Below are positions 42,007-51,117 of a DNA stretch of 64,000 nt, piece by piece. How positions within the stretch are numbered: position 1 is the stretch's first letter; each line of letters begins with the position of its first letter. A program made the position numbers and the translations under genes. The stretch covers positions 62,001 to 126,000 of the forward strand of contig DAOUKR010000002.1 in assembly GCA_034421095.1 (NCBI GenBank). The letters run 5' to 3'. A model generated the notes under the pieces. The model made no database searches. It was given only the letters and a program-made list of their open reading frames with translations, and was not told the DNA's origin. This DNA is from JAGWBG01 sp034421095 (GTDB taxonomy: Bacteria; Chloroflexota; Dehalococcoidia; Lucifugimonadales; JAGWBF01).

Positions 42007-42767
42007 CAGCCGGCTCCCGTAGAGTCCAGGGAGCCGAGATACCCCTTGAATAGCTCTATGGCTTTGTGTTCCCCCACACCTGCCCAGTAGCGGAACCCCT
42101 GGTAATACTCCACTATCTCCCTGGAACTCATCCTGACGTCCTCCCGGTTCTGGCCGATGACGTACATGTGCTCCAACCCCTCGTCTATGCAGGAGTAAAG
42201 GACGTTCTCCAGATAGGTCGCCTGGCTCTCGCTCATATCCCGGCGGACGGCCCAAAGGGCAAAGACGAAGGGCATCCTGTGCCAGCGATACCATTCCTCT
42301 CCCAGGTCGTACCTGTAGGGGTATGAGGGAACACCGTAACGTCTCCTCAACGCCTCATCGCCTATTATGAGGAAGGCGTCGTTGGGCTGGTCCAGGGGCA
42401 AGTAGCTGGCCGGCTTGACCTGGTATCTGTGTGTAAGGAGGACGTCCAGGAGGCGCACCGACGTGGATGTGTCGCCGGTTACTCCAATGTTGGCGCCATC
42501 AAGCTCCTGAATGGGGAGTTTGGAGTATAGAAGGACGCTTCGAGCCTTTTCCAGCGTGGCTATGCAGAACTGGCCCAGCCTTGTAAAGCGGTCTTCCAGG
42601 CGCAGGTAATCCACCAGGGAGAGGGGGCCGGCATCTACCTCCCCACCCTCCGCCGCACGAGCTAAGGCGCTAGGGACGAGGGGGAGAAGCTCTATGTCGT
42701 CACGCATCAACTCGTAGTAGAAAGGCTCCGAGTTGAGATACGGTATGCGCCCAACCCTAATTTTCAT
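42006..42767 (-). CDS. mqnA: Chorismate dehydratase
   Basis: This 253-residue protein forms 3-enolpyruvylbenzoate from chorismate, the first committed step of the futalosine pathway. MKIRVGRIPYLNSEPFYYEL, GEVDAGPLSLVDYLRLED and IGDEALRRRY are the usual landmarks. The ATG at 42767 overlaps the end of mqnE by 11 bases, and its stop overlaps the mqnC start, so the three are translationally coupled. Confidence 0.93.
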   Translation of the reverse strand: MKIRVGRIPYLNSEPFYYELMRDDIELLPLVPSALARAAEGGEVDAGPLSLVDYLRLEDRFTRLGQFCIATLEKARSVLLYSKLPIQELDGANIGVTGDTSTSVRLLDVLLTHRYQVKPASYLPLDQPNDAFLIIGDEALRRRYGVPSYPYRYDLGEEWYRWHRMPFVFALWAVRRDMSESQATYLENVLYSCIDEGLEHMYVIGQNREDVRMSSREIVEYYQGFRYWAGVGEHKAIELFKGYLGSLDSTGAG

Positions 42768-43854
42768 ACACGTGTACCACGTTGTAGAGTGCGTCCCGCT
42801 CCACGGGGACCTTCTGAGCATCTCTGATTAGCTGGATTACTCGATTCCTGGCCAGACCCGCCGGGCTGGCAGCCTTGGCGGCGTGGGCTATGCGCTCCTT
42901 GCCTATAGTGCCGTCCAAGTCGCTGGCCCCGAAGTGGAGAGACATGGAGGCCGTCTCCTCGCCAATCATGACCCAGTAGGACTTGATGTGGGGAAAGTTG
43001 TCCAGGAGCAGCCTGGCCGCGGCGATAGTCCTGAGGTCGTCTATGGCCGATGCCTGCCTCGGTACCAGGTGAGTGTCGCCCACCTGGTACTCCAGAGGGA
43101 TGAAGGCCAGGAACCCTCCCGTTTCGTCCTGGAGCTCCCTGAGACGTATCATGTGCTCCACCCTCTCCTCGTAGGTCTCGACGTGGCCGTAGAGGAGGGT
43201 AGCGTTGGAGCGGATACCCATGTTGTGGGCTATGTGATGTATCTCCGACCATTTGTTGGCATCGCTTTTGCCCGGCAAAAGGAGCTTGTGTACCCGGCTG
43301 GAAAAGACTTCGGCGCCGCCGCCGGGCATGGAGCGGAGTCCCGCCTCTTTCAAGCGTGCGAGGGACTCCTCGGGCGTCACCTTCCACCGGCGGTGAAAGT
43401 AGTCTATCTCGGCGGCGGTGAAGGCCTTGATTTGAACGTCGGGGTAGTGGTGATGAATCGTCCGCACTATCTCCTCATACTTCTCAAAGGGCCAGTCGGG
43501 GTGATGCCCTCCCACTATATGGACCTCCCTGGTCTCCGGGTCCACGTGCCCCAGAATCTCCTCCATGCTCATCTCATAGGCGTCGGGGTCTCCCTTTTTC
43601 TTGGCAAAATCGCAAAAGGTGCAGGAGAGGACACAGATGTTGGTGGGGTTGAGGTGGCGATTCAGGACGAAGAACACTCTATCGCTATCGCGCTGGCTTT
43701 TTACATAGTCGGCCATGCGCCCCACGGCAGGGAAATCCCCGGACTCGAAGAGGCGTATCCCATCCTCAAGGGAGAGGCGTTCCTCGGCCAGCACTTTCTC
43801 CCATATAGGGATAAGGTTTCTGTCCATGAACCCGATGCCTTCTACCGCATGCAT
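42757..43854 (-). CDS. mqnE: Aminofutalosine synthase (radical SAM)
   Basis: This radical SAM enzyme joins the MqnA product to adenosine to make aminofutalosine. The cluster motif is CVLSCTFCDFAKKKGD. MSMEEILGHVDP, EVHIVGGHHPDWPFEKYEEIV and AEIDYFHRRWKVTPEE follow. I use the ATG at 43854, giving 365 residues as is normal; ATG 43827 is also possible, and the upstream extension to 44079 is not family-like. No mqnB-type hydrolase is seen nearby, so the aminofutalosine hydrolysis gene must be elsewhere. Confidence 0.92.
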   Translation of the reverse strand: MHAVEGIGFMDRNLIPIWEKVLAEERLSLEDGIRLFESGDFPAVGRMADYVKSQRDSDRVFFVLNRHLNPTNICVLSCTFCDFAKKKGDPDAYEMSMEEILGHVDPETREVHIVGGHHPDWPFEKYEEIVRTIHHHYPDVQIKAFTAAEIDYFHRRWKVTPEESLARLKEAGLRSMPGGGAEVFSSRVHKLLLPGKSDANKWSEIHHIAHNMGIRSNATLLYGHVETYEERVEHMIRLRELQDETGGFLAFIPLEYQVGDTHLVPRQASAIDDLRTIAAARLLLDNFPHIKSYWVMIGEETASMSLHFGASDLDGTIGKERIAHAAKAASPAGLARNRVIQLIRDAQKVPVERDALYNVVHVYEN

Positions 43855-44171
43855 GTGTGTGATATGTCCCTTCTCAGACTTATGGATGCGTACAATCTGT
43901 GTACCGGGAGGCTGCTCCAAGCGTAGGTAGTCTCCAGAAGGGATTGTAGGCTCCTGCGTTCCGCATGTCAAGGAAAATTGACTGCCTGTGTGCCCAACCC
44001 TGACACCCAGGGATGCTTTCCCGGCTGCCGGGCCAGCGAGACAGAGACGGTGAGCAATACCCGGCGGTTTGGGATACAATTAGTAAGAAGAGTCGTCGGA
44101 TTTAACCCTAAGGCCGAAGGGAAGCAGGTACGGAGTTTCAGCATAATACTAACACCCACATCCCTCTGCCC

Positions 44172-44750
44172 GTGAAAGACCGTGCCGGGCAGGAGTATTG
44201 CTATAACTGTGTTATCGAAAGATACCAGACCCAAGCCCACAACCTTGCCCTTCGGATGATGGGCAACTGGGACGCGGCGGAAGATGCCACACAAGAGGCT
44301 TTCTTATCGGGCTACAGAGCCTTCAATGGCTTCCGGGGCGATAATCTGGGGGCATGGCTCATGCGAATCGTCGCCAACGCCTGCCGGGACATGCTCCGGG
44401 TCAGAAAATCCCGCCCAACCGTGTCCCTGGATTTTTCCCCTCTCGACCCGGAAGAGCCTGGCAATCCCTCTCTTGGCCCTCCCTCCACCGAGGAGTCCCC
44501 GGAAGACTACGCCCTCCGCCGCGAGTTGGGGAGGAGCATACAGGAGGGGCTTCAATCGCTGTCCGAGGAGCGTCGTCTGGCCGTGGTCCTGATAGACGTT
44601 CAGGGGTTCAGCTACGTGGAGGCGGCAGAGACCATGGACTGCTCGTTGGGAACCGTCAAGTCTCGCCTGGCCCGTGGCCGTGCGGACCTGCGGGATTTCC
44701 TGCGAGGGCATGGGGAACCTTTACCCGGTAGTTTTCGTCAAGATAGATAG
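44172..44750 (+). CDS. ECF-type RNA polymerase sigma factor
   Basis: This 192-residue sigma-70-family ECF factor has region 2 at about 15-75 (YQTQAHNLALRMMGNWDAAEDATQEAFL) and region 4 at about 125-180 (LSEERRLAVVLIDVQGFSYVEAAETM, then SLGTVKSRLARGRADLR). The two are joined by a Pro/Ser-rich linker. The start is a GTG with no clear ribosome site, so the true start is uncertain. The anti-sigma gene begins 4 bases after the stop, forming a standard regulatory pair. The target regulon is unknown. Confidence 0.9.
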   Translation: MKDRAGQEYCYNCVIERYQTQAHNLALRMMGNWDAAEDATQEAFLSGYRAFNGFRGDNLGAWLMRIVANACRDMLRVRKSRPTVSLDFSPLDPEEPGNPSLGPPSTEESPEDYALRRELGRSIQEGLQSLSEERRLAVVLIDVQGFSYVEAAETMDCSLGTVKSRLARGRADLRDFLRGHGEPLPGSFRQDR

Positions 44751-44754
44751 GACG

Positions 44755-46107
44755 ATGTGGATTTTCAGAAAGAATAGAGGACATATCAGCCTGGAGACTC
44801 TCTCCGAGTACATAGACGGTCGCCTATCGTCCGGAGAGAGCGAGAAGGTGGAGCGACATCTGGAGGGCTGCCCCGGGTGCAGCGCGGAGTTGGAGTCGCT
44901 GACGTACACAGTTAGCCTCCTCAGACGGATGCCGGTGACGAGTCCTCGCCGCGCCTACACTCTCGGCGAGGCACCGCCCGTCGTCGCTTCTACGCCGTGG
45001 AGGGCAAGGGTGCCTGTGTGGGCTTATGGGGCTGCCGCATCGGTGTTCGTCGTACTTTTTGCGCTGGTGCTGTCGGCGAACCTGAGCGGTTCCCTGACAG
45101 GGGACGGACCCAGCGGCTTCAGATCCCCTGACCAGCAGGACGCTCCCATGGCCACCGTTCCGTTGCTTGAGCCAATGCCCGATTCAGAGGAAGCGAAGGC
45201 AGCAGACGTTCCCCCACCGACGGCTACTCCCGCGCCCCAGCCGACACCCGTGCTGGAGGCGGCGATGGAATCTGCCCCTGCGGTCACTCCCACTCTAGAA
45301 GTTATCCCCGTGCCCACGACCGGTACCCCTGCGCCTCAGCCGACAGCCACGCCTGCGGCGATGGCGATGGAAGCTGACCCTGCGGTCACTCCCACTCCAC
45401 AAGCCGCCGCATTCGCAGAGGCAGCGGAGACGGCCGATGCCGATAGCACTCCGCCATATGAACAGGCAACAGAAGAAGCTGCTTCTCCCATATCAACCCC
45501 TCGTTCTGGGGCCACGCCTTTACCCGCGCCAACCGCTACGTCCGCTCCCATTGCTGTATCACCGTCAGATAGTCTGGAGAGGGATGCTACCCTTGCCACA
45601 GCCGTTCCTAAGGCTACCCCCGTTCCCATGCCAACGGCATCCACGCCGGAGGCAGCGGCGATGGCTGATGACGCCGACTCTTCCATAGGTACACAGGTGG
45701 CAAAAGAAGTTGACTCTTCTACTTCAATCCCTCCTCCTACGGTTACGTCCCCTCCCGCGCCTACGGCCAGTCCTACGGCACCGACCGTTGTGGCGTCTCC
45801 GACTGTAGCTAATCGTCTTGTTGATAGGTTCGAGCAGGGTGCTACACCCATGCCAACGGTGGCCCTCAGTCCCACACCTGTGCCTGCTCCAACCCTCTCT
45901 TCTATAGAGTGGCAGGCGGCTTCGCCCCCTGACTCTCCGGCTCAGGCAGGTCCCGCTAGGGAAGTTTCATCTCTTGGATCTGCTGAGGACAGCTCTACGT
46001 CCATCGTCTGGCGTGTGCTGGAAGTCGTGCTGGGTGTAGCCGCCGCCGTCCTCGTGGGAGGTATACTCTGGCGGCTTCGGTATCGCCAGAGGCGGACCAT
46101 ATCCTGA
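44755..46107 (+). CDS. Membrane zinc-finger anti-sigma factor with long Pro/Thr-rich region
   Basis: This 450-residue protein should sequester the neighbouring sigma factor. The N-terminal cytosolic anti-sigma domain holds the ZAS zinc motif H35-x3-C39-x2-C42 (HLEGCPGC). A membrane segment lies at about 88-110. It is followed by over 300 residues of low-complexity Pro/Thr/Ala sequence with repeated TPAPQPT and AVTPT units, then a second membrane helix (VVLGVAAAVLVGGILW) and a basic tail. The repeat region would lie outside the cell membrane between the two helices. Its size is far above the usual 200-250 residues. Confidence 0.86.
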   Translation: MWIFRKNRGHISLETLSEYIDGRLSSGESEKVERHLEGCPGCSAELESLTYTVSLLRRMPVTSPRRAYTLGEAPPVVASTPWRARVPVWAYGAAASVFVVLFALVLSANLSGSLTGDGPSGFRSPDQQDAPMATVPLLEPMPDSEEAKAADVPPPTATPAPQPTPVLEAAMESAPAVTPTLEVIPVPTTGTPAPQPTATPAAMAMEADPAVTPTPQAAAFAEAAETADADSTPPYEQATEEAASPISTPRSGATPLPAPTATSAPIAVSPSDSLERDATLATAVPKATPVPMPTASTPEAAAMADDADSSIGTQVAKEVDSSTSIPPPTVTSPPAPTASPTAPTVVASPTVANRLVDRFEQGATPMPTVALSPTPVPAPTLSSIEWQAASPPDSPAQAGPAREVSSLGSAEDSSTSIVWRVLEVVLGVAAAVLVGGILWRLRYRQRRTIS

Positions 46108-46191
46108 TGGGGAACTCTATCGCTATGCCTTGAATCCCTGGCTTGGATGCGCCAAACTTTCTACCAGCAAAGTGTGGTCGGAGGTTCACCT

Positions 46192-46758
46192 GTGGTATTG
46201 AGCGATAGGACTATCCGAGAAGAGCTTGACAAAGGCCGCATACGCATTAACCCCCTGGACCCTTCCTGCATCCAGCCTGCCAGCGTAGACTTGCACCTGG
46301 ATAACAAGGTGCTGCTGTTTCGCAATAGCCAGCAGCCATATATTGACATTCGAGAGCCCCAGGAAGACCTCATGCAGCCTGTGGAAATAGCGGGCGACGT
46401 GCCATTTATTCTCCACCCCGGCGAATTCGTGCTGGCAAGTACCCTTGAGCACATAGAGGTCCCCGACGACATCGTGGCCCGGCTGGATGGCAAAAGTTCC
46501 CTGGGCAGGATGGGCCTGATAATCCACTCTACGGCTGGGTACGTGGACCCTGGATGGAAGGGCAATCTTACCCTGGAGTTGACAAACGTGGCCCGCCTGC
46601 CCATTACGTTGTATTACGGTATGAAGATTGGTCAAATTTCATTTCTGCGCCTGACGACCCCCGCCCAACGTCTTTACGGCTCTCCCGGGTTAGGCAGCAA
46701 GTACCAGGGTCAGCAGGAGCCGACTCCAAGCCGTTTCTATGAGGAAAATAGCGGCTAG
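46192..46758 (+). CDS. dcd: dCTP deaminase
   Basis: This 188-residue trimeric enzyme deaminates dCTP to dUTP for thymidylate synthesis. IQPASVDLHLDN, the VPDDIVARLDGKSSLGRMGL stretch and HSTAGYVDPGWKGNLTLEL hold the nucleotide-binding and catalytic residues. A GTG start at 46192 lies 7 bases after GGAGG and gives the usual length; the frame from 46147 and a TTG at 46198 are alternatives. Bifunctional deaminase-dUTPases look similar, and I cannot exclude that. Confidence 0.93.
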   Translation: MVLSDRTIREELDKGRIRINPLDPSCIQPASVDLHLDNKVLLFRNSQQPYIDIREPQEDLMQPVEIAGDVPFILHPGEFVLASTLEHIEVPDDIVARLDGKSSLGRMGLIIHSTAGYVDPGWKGNLTLELTNVARLPITLYYGMKIGQISFLRLTTPAQRLYGSPGLGSKYQGQQEPTPSRFYEENSG

Positions 46759-46845
46759 AGGCCGGAGAGGGATGTGGCACTCGTAGCTATCTGTTCCCAG
46801 GCACACGGTATCGGTGAGACGATACAGTATATCATTTAATATCTC

Positions 46846-46874
46846 TTGACATTATAGACAAGTTATTCCAGAAT
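46846..46874 (+). promoter_or_regulatory. Promoter of the rib operon
   Basis: TTGACA (46846-46851) and CAGAAT (46869-46874) are 17 bases apart. The roughly 100-base leader before ribD contains a GGTGGC/GCCGCC hairpin. I looked for an FMN riboswitch here and could not find its conserved bases. Confidence 0.55.
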
Positions 46875-46978
46875 TAGGCATAGTCATATCGTAGGGAGGG
46901 GGTGTAGCTGCTTTTGTTGGGTGGCCGGGTAAGCCAGCCGCCGTTGTGACAAAAGCCGGGTTATGCCCTTTTCTAATT

Positions 46979-48130
46979 ATGAGCCACATGAGACGAGCCC
47001 TGGCCCTTGCCGGAAAGGCCCTTGGGACCACCAGCCCCAACCCATCCGTGGGCGCTGTAATCGTGAGGGACGGCATTGTAGTGGGAGAGGGTTTCACCCA
47101 ACCGCCGGGCCAAGCCCACGCCGAGGTGGTGGCTCTCCAACAGGCCGGCCAAGGCTCCCGCGACGCCTCTCTGTACGTGACCCTTGAGCCATGCTGCACC
47201 TATGGCCGCACCCCCCCGTGCACCCAGGCCATCATCGCTGCGGGAATCAGCGAGGTACACGTAGCTACCACAGACCCCAACCCCCGGGTGAATGGCAAGG
47301 GGCTGTCGGAGTTGGAGGCCGCCGGAATCAAAGTGTACCGTGGGGATGGCGAGGAGGAAGCCGGGGAGATGTACGAAGCCTTTGCCAGGCACGTCAACAC
47401 CGGGTTGCCTTTTGTCACCGCCAAGTTTGCCATGAGCCTGGATGGCAAGATAGCCACTCACACCGGCGATTCAAAATGGGTCACCGGGCCATTGGCGCGG
47501 GGTCACGTTCAGGAGATGCGCAGGACCTGCGATGCCATCATGGTCGGCGTGAATACCGTCCTCCGGGACAACCCTCGGCTTACCGCCAGAGACATGAATG
47601 GGAGCCTTCTGTCCCGCCAACCCCTACGAGTGATACTGGACAGCAAAGCCCGCACTCCCACCGACGCCATTCTCCTTGGTGAGCCGGGACTTACCTTCAT
47701 CGCAGTGACCCGGTCGGCGGCGGACGGCCGAATAGCGGCCCTACGGGAAGCAGGTGCAGAGGTACTGCAATTCCCCGAAACGGCGGAGAGAATGGTAGAC
47801 CCCTGTGCGCTTCTCCAAGCACTGGGGGCCAGGGGTGTGGTGAGCCTCCTGGTAGAAGGGGGCGGCACTCTGCTGGGCTCCCTGTTCGACCTGGGCATGG
47901 TGGATAAAGTGGCCGCATTTGTAGCACCCAAGATAATAGGCGGCATCTCCGCTCCTTCGCCCGTGGGCGGGAGGGGCAGCCTGAACATGTCTCAGGTCGT
48001 GGACATAGAGCGGGCAAAGGTGGAGCAGGTCGGAGACGATGTACTCATAATCGGCTATCCTTCGGCCCGGGTACTCCCTTTGGAGACCGTCTCCATATCG
48101 GAGACAGGCTCGGAAACGCGAGTAGGGTGA
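46979..48130 (+). CDS. ribD: Riboflavin-specific deaminase/reductase
   Basis: This bifunctional protein of about 383 residues deaminates and then reduces the pyrimidine intermediate of riboflavin synthesis. The zinc deaminase motif is HAEVVAL with PCCTYGRTPPC, within residues 1-145. The reductase domain follows, with VTAKFAMSLDGKIAT and LVEGGGTLLGSLF. The start is unsure: ATG 46979 is used, while a GTG at 46946 is in frame and neither has a good ribosome site. It opens the ribD-ribE-ribBA operon. Confidence 0.94.
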   Translation: MSHMRRALALAGKALGTTSPNPSVGAVIVRDGIVVGEGFTQPPGQAHAEVVALQQAGQGSRDASLYVTLEPCCTYGRTPPCTQAIIAAGISEVHVATTDPNPRVNGKGLSELEAAGIKVYRGDGEEEAGEMYEAFARHVNTGLPFVTAKFAMSLDGKIATHTGDSKWVTGPLARGHVQEMRRTCDAIMVGVNTVLRDNPRLTARDMNGSLLSRQPLRVILDSKARTPTDAILLGEPGLTFIAVTRSAADGRIAALREAGAEVLQFPETAERMVDPCALLQALGARGVVSLLVEGGGTLLGSLFDLGMVDKVAAFVAPKIIGGISAPSPVGGRGSLNMSQVVDIERAKVEQVGDDVLIIGYPSARVLPLETVSISETGSETRVG

Positions 48131-48131
48131 T

Positions 48132-48728
48132 ATGTTTACGGGTATTGTGGAAGAGGTTGGTCGGACCAGGTCCCTTGAGCAGCCCTCGGAGCGGGTCGGA
48201 GTTGGACGCCTCACCATTGAGGCCCAAAAGGTCCTTGAGGGTTCAAAACTGGGGGATAGCATCGCCGTCAACGGGACCTGCCTCACGGTAGTGGCCCTGG
48301 ATGATGACACTTTCGACGTGGAACTGGCACACGAAACCCTACGACGCACGAACTTGGGAACTCTGAAGCCGGGCTCCGGGGTAAACCTGGAGCGGCCCCT
48401 GGCAGCCACCGACAGGATGGGTGGACACATCGTCCAGGGTCATGTAGACTCGACGGGCAAGGTCATGTCCTTGAAACCCGAGGGGGACAGTATACTCATG
48501 GGCTTTCGGGCACCCAGAAAGCTCATGCCCTACATCGTGGAGAAGGGCTTTATCGCCGTTGACGGCATAAGCCTCACCGTGGTAAAGAGAGGCGCTTCAT
48601 CCTTTACCATATCCGTGATACCATATACTCTAGATAACACTATTTTGAAGGAGAGATGTATAGGAGACTCCGTCAACCTGGAGATGGACATTCTGGCTAA
48701 GTACGTGGAGAGCTTCCTCCGGCGTTAA
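48132..48728 (+). CDS. ribE: Riboflavin synthase, alpha chain
   Basis: This 198-residue enzyme dismutates two lumazines to riboflavin. It shows the two tandem lumazine-binding domains: MFTGIVEEVGRTRSL, GTCLTVV, and then DRMGGHIVQGHVDSTGKV and DGISLTVV. The ATG follows the ribD stop by one base (TGATATG). A separate lumazine synthase (ribH) gene is not seen in this operon. Confidence 0.95.
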   Translation: MFTGIVEEVGRTRSLEQPSERVGVGRLTIEAQKVLEGSKLGDSIAVNGTCLTVVALDDDTFDVELAHETLRRTNLGTLKPGSGVNLERPLAATDRMGGHIVQGHVDSTGKVMSLKPEGDSILMGFRAPRKLMPYIVEKGFIAVDGISLTVVKRGASSFTISVIPYTLDNTILKERCIGDSVNLEMDILAKYVESFLRR

Positions 48729-48780
48729 AACGGATACTTCCTTAACACAATACGTCTTTCCCGGCTAGGGAGAAGGTGAA

Positions 48781-49986
48781 ATGCCTCTAGCAAGTCTGGA
48801 AGAGGCCATAGAGGACATACAACAGGGAAAGTGTCTCATCGTCGTTGACGACGAGAAGCGGGAAAACGAGGGCGACTTGGTGATGCCCGCGGAGACGGTG
48901 ACCCCGGAAGCGGTCAACTTCATGGTGACACATGCCAGGGGACTCCTCTGTATGCCCATCATCGGCGAGCGGTTGGATGAGCTGGAGATGCCCTTGATGG
49001 TTAACGGCCATAACACCGCAAGCCACGGCACCGCTTTCACAGTCTCCGTAGACTATCGAAAAGGGACCACCACGGGCATCTCGGCCCATGACCGGGCGGC
49101 CACCATAAGAGCCATGATTGACCCCAAGGCCAAGGCAGAGGAGTTCGCCCGTCCCGGCCACCTCTTCCCTTTACGCTACCAGAAAGGCGGTGTCCTGGTA
49201 CGAGCAGGGCACACAGAGGCCGCCGTGGACCTGGCCCGGTTGGCAGATCTGTATCCGGCGGGTATCGTCTGCGAGATTTTGAACCCTGACGGAACCATGG
49301 CACGGATGCCCGAGCTGGAGGAACTCTCGCAGAAGCACGATTTGAAGATTATCAGCATAGCCCAGATTATCGCCCACCGAAGACGCCACGAGAAGCTCAT
49401 AGAGAAGGTGGCTGAGGCACGCCTGCCCACCATCCGCAGCGACTTCCAGATTATAGCCTACAGGAGTGTGGCTGACCCGGGCGAGCATCTGGCCGTGGTC
49501 AAGGGCGAATGGGAACCCGGCGAGCCTGTTCTGGTGAGGATTCACAGCGAATGTCTCACTGGCGACGTTTTCGGAAGCGTTCGCTGCGATTGCGGCGAGC
49601 AGATGCAGCTAGCCCTGGACATAATAGCCAAAGGGGGCAAGGGCGTATTCCTTTACATGCGGCAAGAGGGCAGGGGAATCGGCCTGCACAATAAAATCAA
49701 GGCGTATTTCCTCCAGGACCGCGGCATGGACACTATAGAGGCCAACGAAGAGTTGGGATTCGAGTCCGACCTCCGCCATTACGGGATAGCGGCGCAGATT
49801 CTGGCCGAGTTAGGGGTAAAGAAAATGCGCTTCCTCACCAACAATCCCAGGAAGATGGTGGGACTATCCGGGTACGACCTGGAAATCGTAGAGCGGGTCC
49901 CCATAGAAACGGAGGTCAAGGAGGAGAACCGGGCATACCTGCAGACCAAGCGTTCCAAGATGGGCCACACATTGGAACACTGCTAG
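48781..49986 (+). CDS. ribBA: DHBP synthase/GTP cyclohydrolase II fusion
   Basis: This 401-residue bifunctional enzyme makes both precursors of riboflavin. Residues 1-205 are 3,4-dihydroxybutanone 4-phosphate synthase (DDEKRENEGDLVMPAE, RAGHTEAAVDLARLA). Residues 206-401 are GTP cyclohydrolase II with the zinc triad in SECLTGDVFGSVRCDCGEQM and RQEGRGIGLHNKIKAY. The ATG follows GAGAAGG. It closes the operon, and prfB converges on it 3 bases later. Confidence 0.96.
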   Translation: MPLASLEEAIEDIQQGKCLIVVDDEKRENEGDLVMPAETVTPEAVNFMVTHARGLLCMPIIGERLDELEMPLMVNGHNTASHGTAFTVSVDYRKGTTTGISAHDRAATIRAMIDPKAKAEEFARPGHLFPLRYQKGGVLVRAGHTEAAVDLARLADLYPAGIVCEILNPDGTMARMPELEELSQKHDLKIISIAQIIAHRRRHEKLIEKVAEARLPTIRSDFQIIAYRSVADPGEHLAVVKGEWEPGEPVLVRIHSECLTGDVFGSVRCDCGEQMQLALDIIAKGGKGVFLYMRQEGRGIGLHNKIKAYFLQDRGMDTIEANEELGFESDLRHYGIAAQILAELGVKKMRFLTNNPRKMVGLSGYDLEIVERVPIETEVKEENRAYLQTKRSKMGHTLEHC

Positions 49987-49989
49987 GGT

Positions 49990-51091
49990 CTATTCCTTCC
50001 CCACGTTGGATAGCAGGTATGCCTTCATAAACTCGTCCAGGCTCCCCTCCAACACCCCGTCGGGATCGCTGGTCTGATAGCCTGTTCGGTGGTCCTTCAC
50101 CATCTTGTAGGGGTGCAGGACGTAGCTCCTTATCTGGTTGCCCCACTCGGCGGACACGTGCTCTCCCTTAATCCGGGACATCTCCTGCGCCCTCTCCTGT
50201 AGCTGGCGCTCAAGGAGCCGGGCCATGAGAATCTTCATAGCGAACTCCCGGTTCTGGTGCTGGGAGCGCTCGTTCTGGCAGGCTACTACGATGCCGGTGG
50301 GCTGATGGATTATACGCACCGCTGAGGCCACCTTCTGCACGTTCTGACCGCCCGGCCCGCTGGACCGGAAGAACTCGATTTTAAGGTCGTCGGGCTTTAC
50401 GTTTATCTCCGGGTCCTCTTCCGCCGCGGGCAGCGCCTCTATGAGGGCGAAGGAAGTATGCCGCAGGTGGTTGGCATCGAAGGGAGAGAGACGTACCAGG
50501 CGGTGTACCCCCCTTTCGGCCTTCAGGTAACCGTAGGCGTATTGCCCCCCTATCTCAATGGTAACGCTTTTAATACCCGCTTCATCACCGTGGGAAAGGT
50601 CCAGAATCTGGACTTTGCGCCCCAGGCTCTCCGTCCACCGGACGTACATCCGTAGCAGCATTTCGGCCCAGTCCTGGGACTCAGTCCCGCCCGCGCCGGC
50701 GTGGACGGACAGAATCGCCGGGCGCTCATCGTAGGGGCCGGAGAAGATTAGATTGAACTCCTCCCGGTCCAGTGTACGTGAGACCTGCTCGGTCTCCTCT
50801 ATCAGCTGGCCTTCCAGCAACGTGTCCCCGTCATCCATGGCCAGGTCCGTTAGCTCCAGGAGGGTGGATGCCCTTTCTTCCAGGCCACGCCAGAGACTCA
50901 CCTTCTCCTTGAGTCGTGAGAGATGCTGCATACTTCTCTGGGCCTGCCGGGGGTCATCCCAGAAAGCTGGCGACCCGGCTTCTTGCTCCAGTCTACCTAT
51001 TTCAACCTCAGTGCTCGGGACGTCAAAGACGGACAAGGACGGATTCAATCTTCTGACACATCTCTGCTAGCTTCAGTCTAAGGTCCTGCAT
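49990..51091 (-). CDS. prfB: Peptide chain release factor 2, with programmed +1 frameshift
   Basis: RF2 releases peptides at UGA and UAA. Frame 0 begins at ATG 51091 and runs MQDLRLKLAEMCQKIESVLVRL for 22 codons to CTT TGA at 51028-51023. A +1 slip over the T gives CTT GAC and continues in the main frame from 51024 to 49990, making 366 residues, the usual RF2 length. The main frame contains the recognition motif SPF (RLSPFDANH) and the catalytic GGQ (SGPGGQNVQ). The site is autoregulatory in other bacteria. The Shine-Dalgarno-like booster usually found just before the slip site is absent here. Confidence 0.93.
51022..51028 (-). other. prfB programmed frameshift site CTTTGAC
   Basis: The minus strand reads CGT CTT TGA CGT in frame 0, with the canonical CTT-TGA-C slip heptamer at codon 23. 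The bases before it, GTCCTTGTCCGT, are not AGGGGG-like. Confidence 0.9.
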
Positions 51092-51117
51092 ATTTCATAC
51101 CTTTCGCGTCTATGATT

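Noticed and set aside
42883..43926. 347-codon plus-strand open frame
   Set aside because: It is antisense to mqnE, a convincing radical SAM enzyme.
46875..46978. FMN riboswitch upstream of ribD
   Set aside because: The rib operon context suggested it, but I could not find the conserved RFN bases; only a GGTGGC/GCCGCC hairpin is present.
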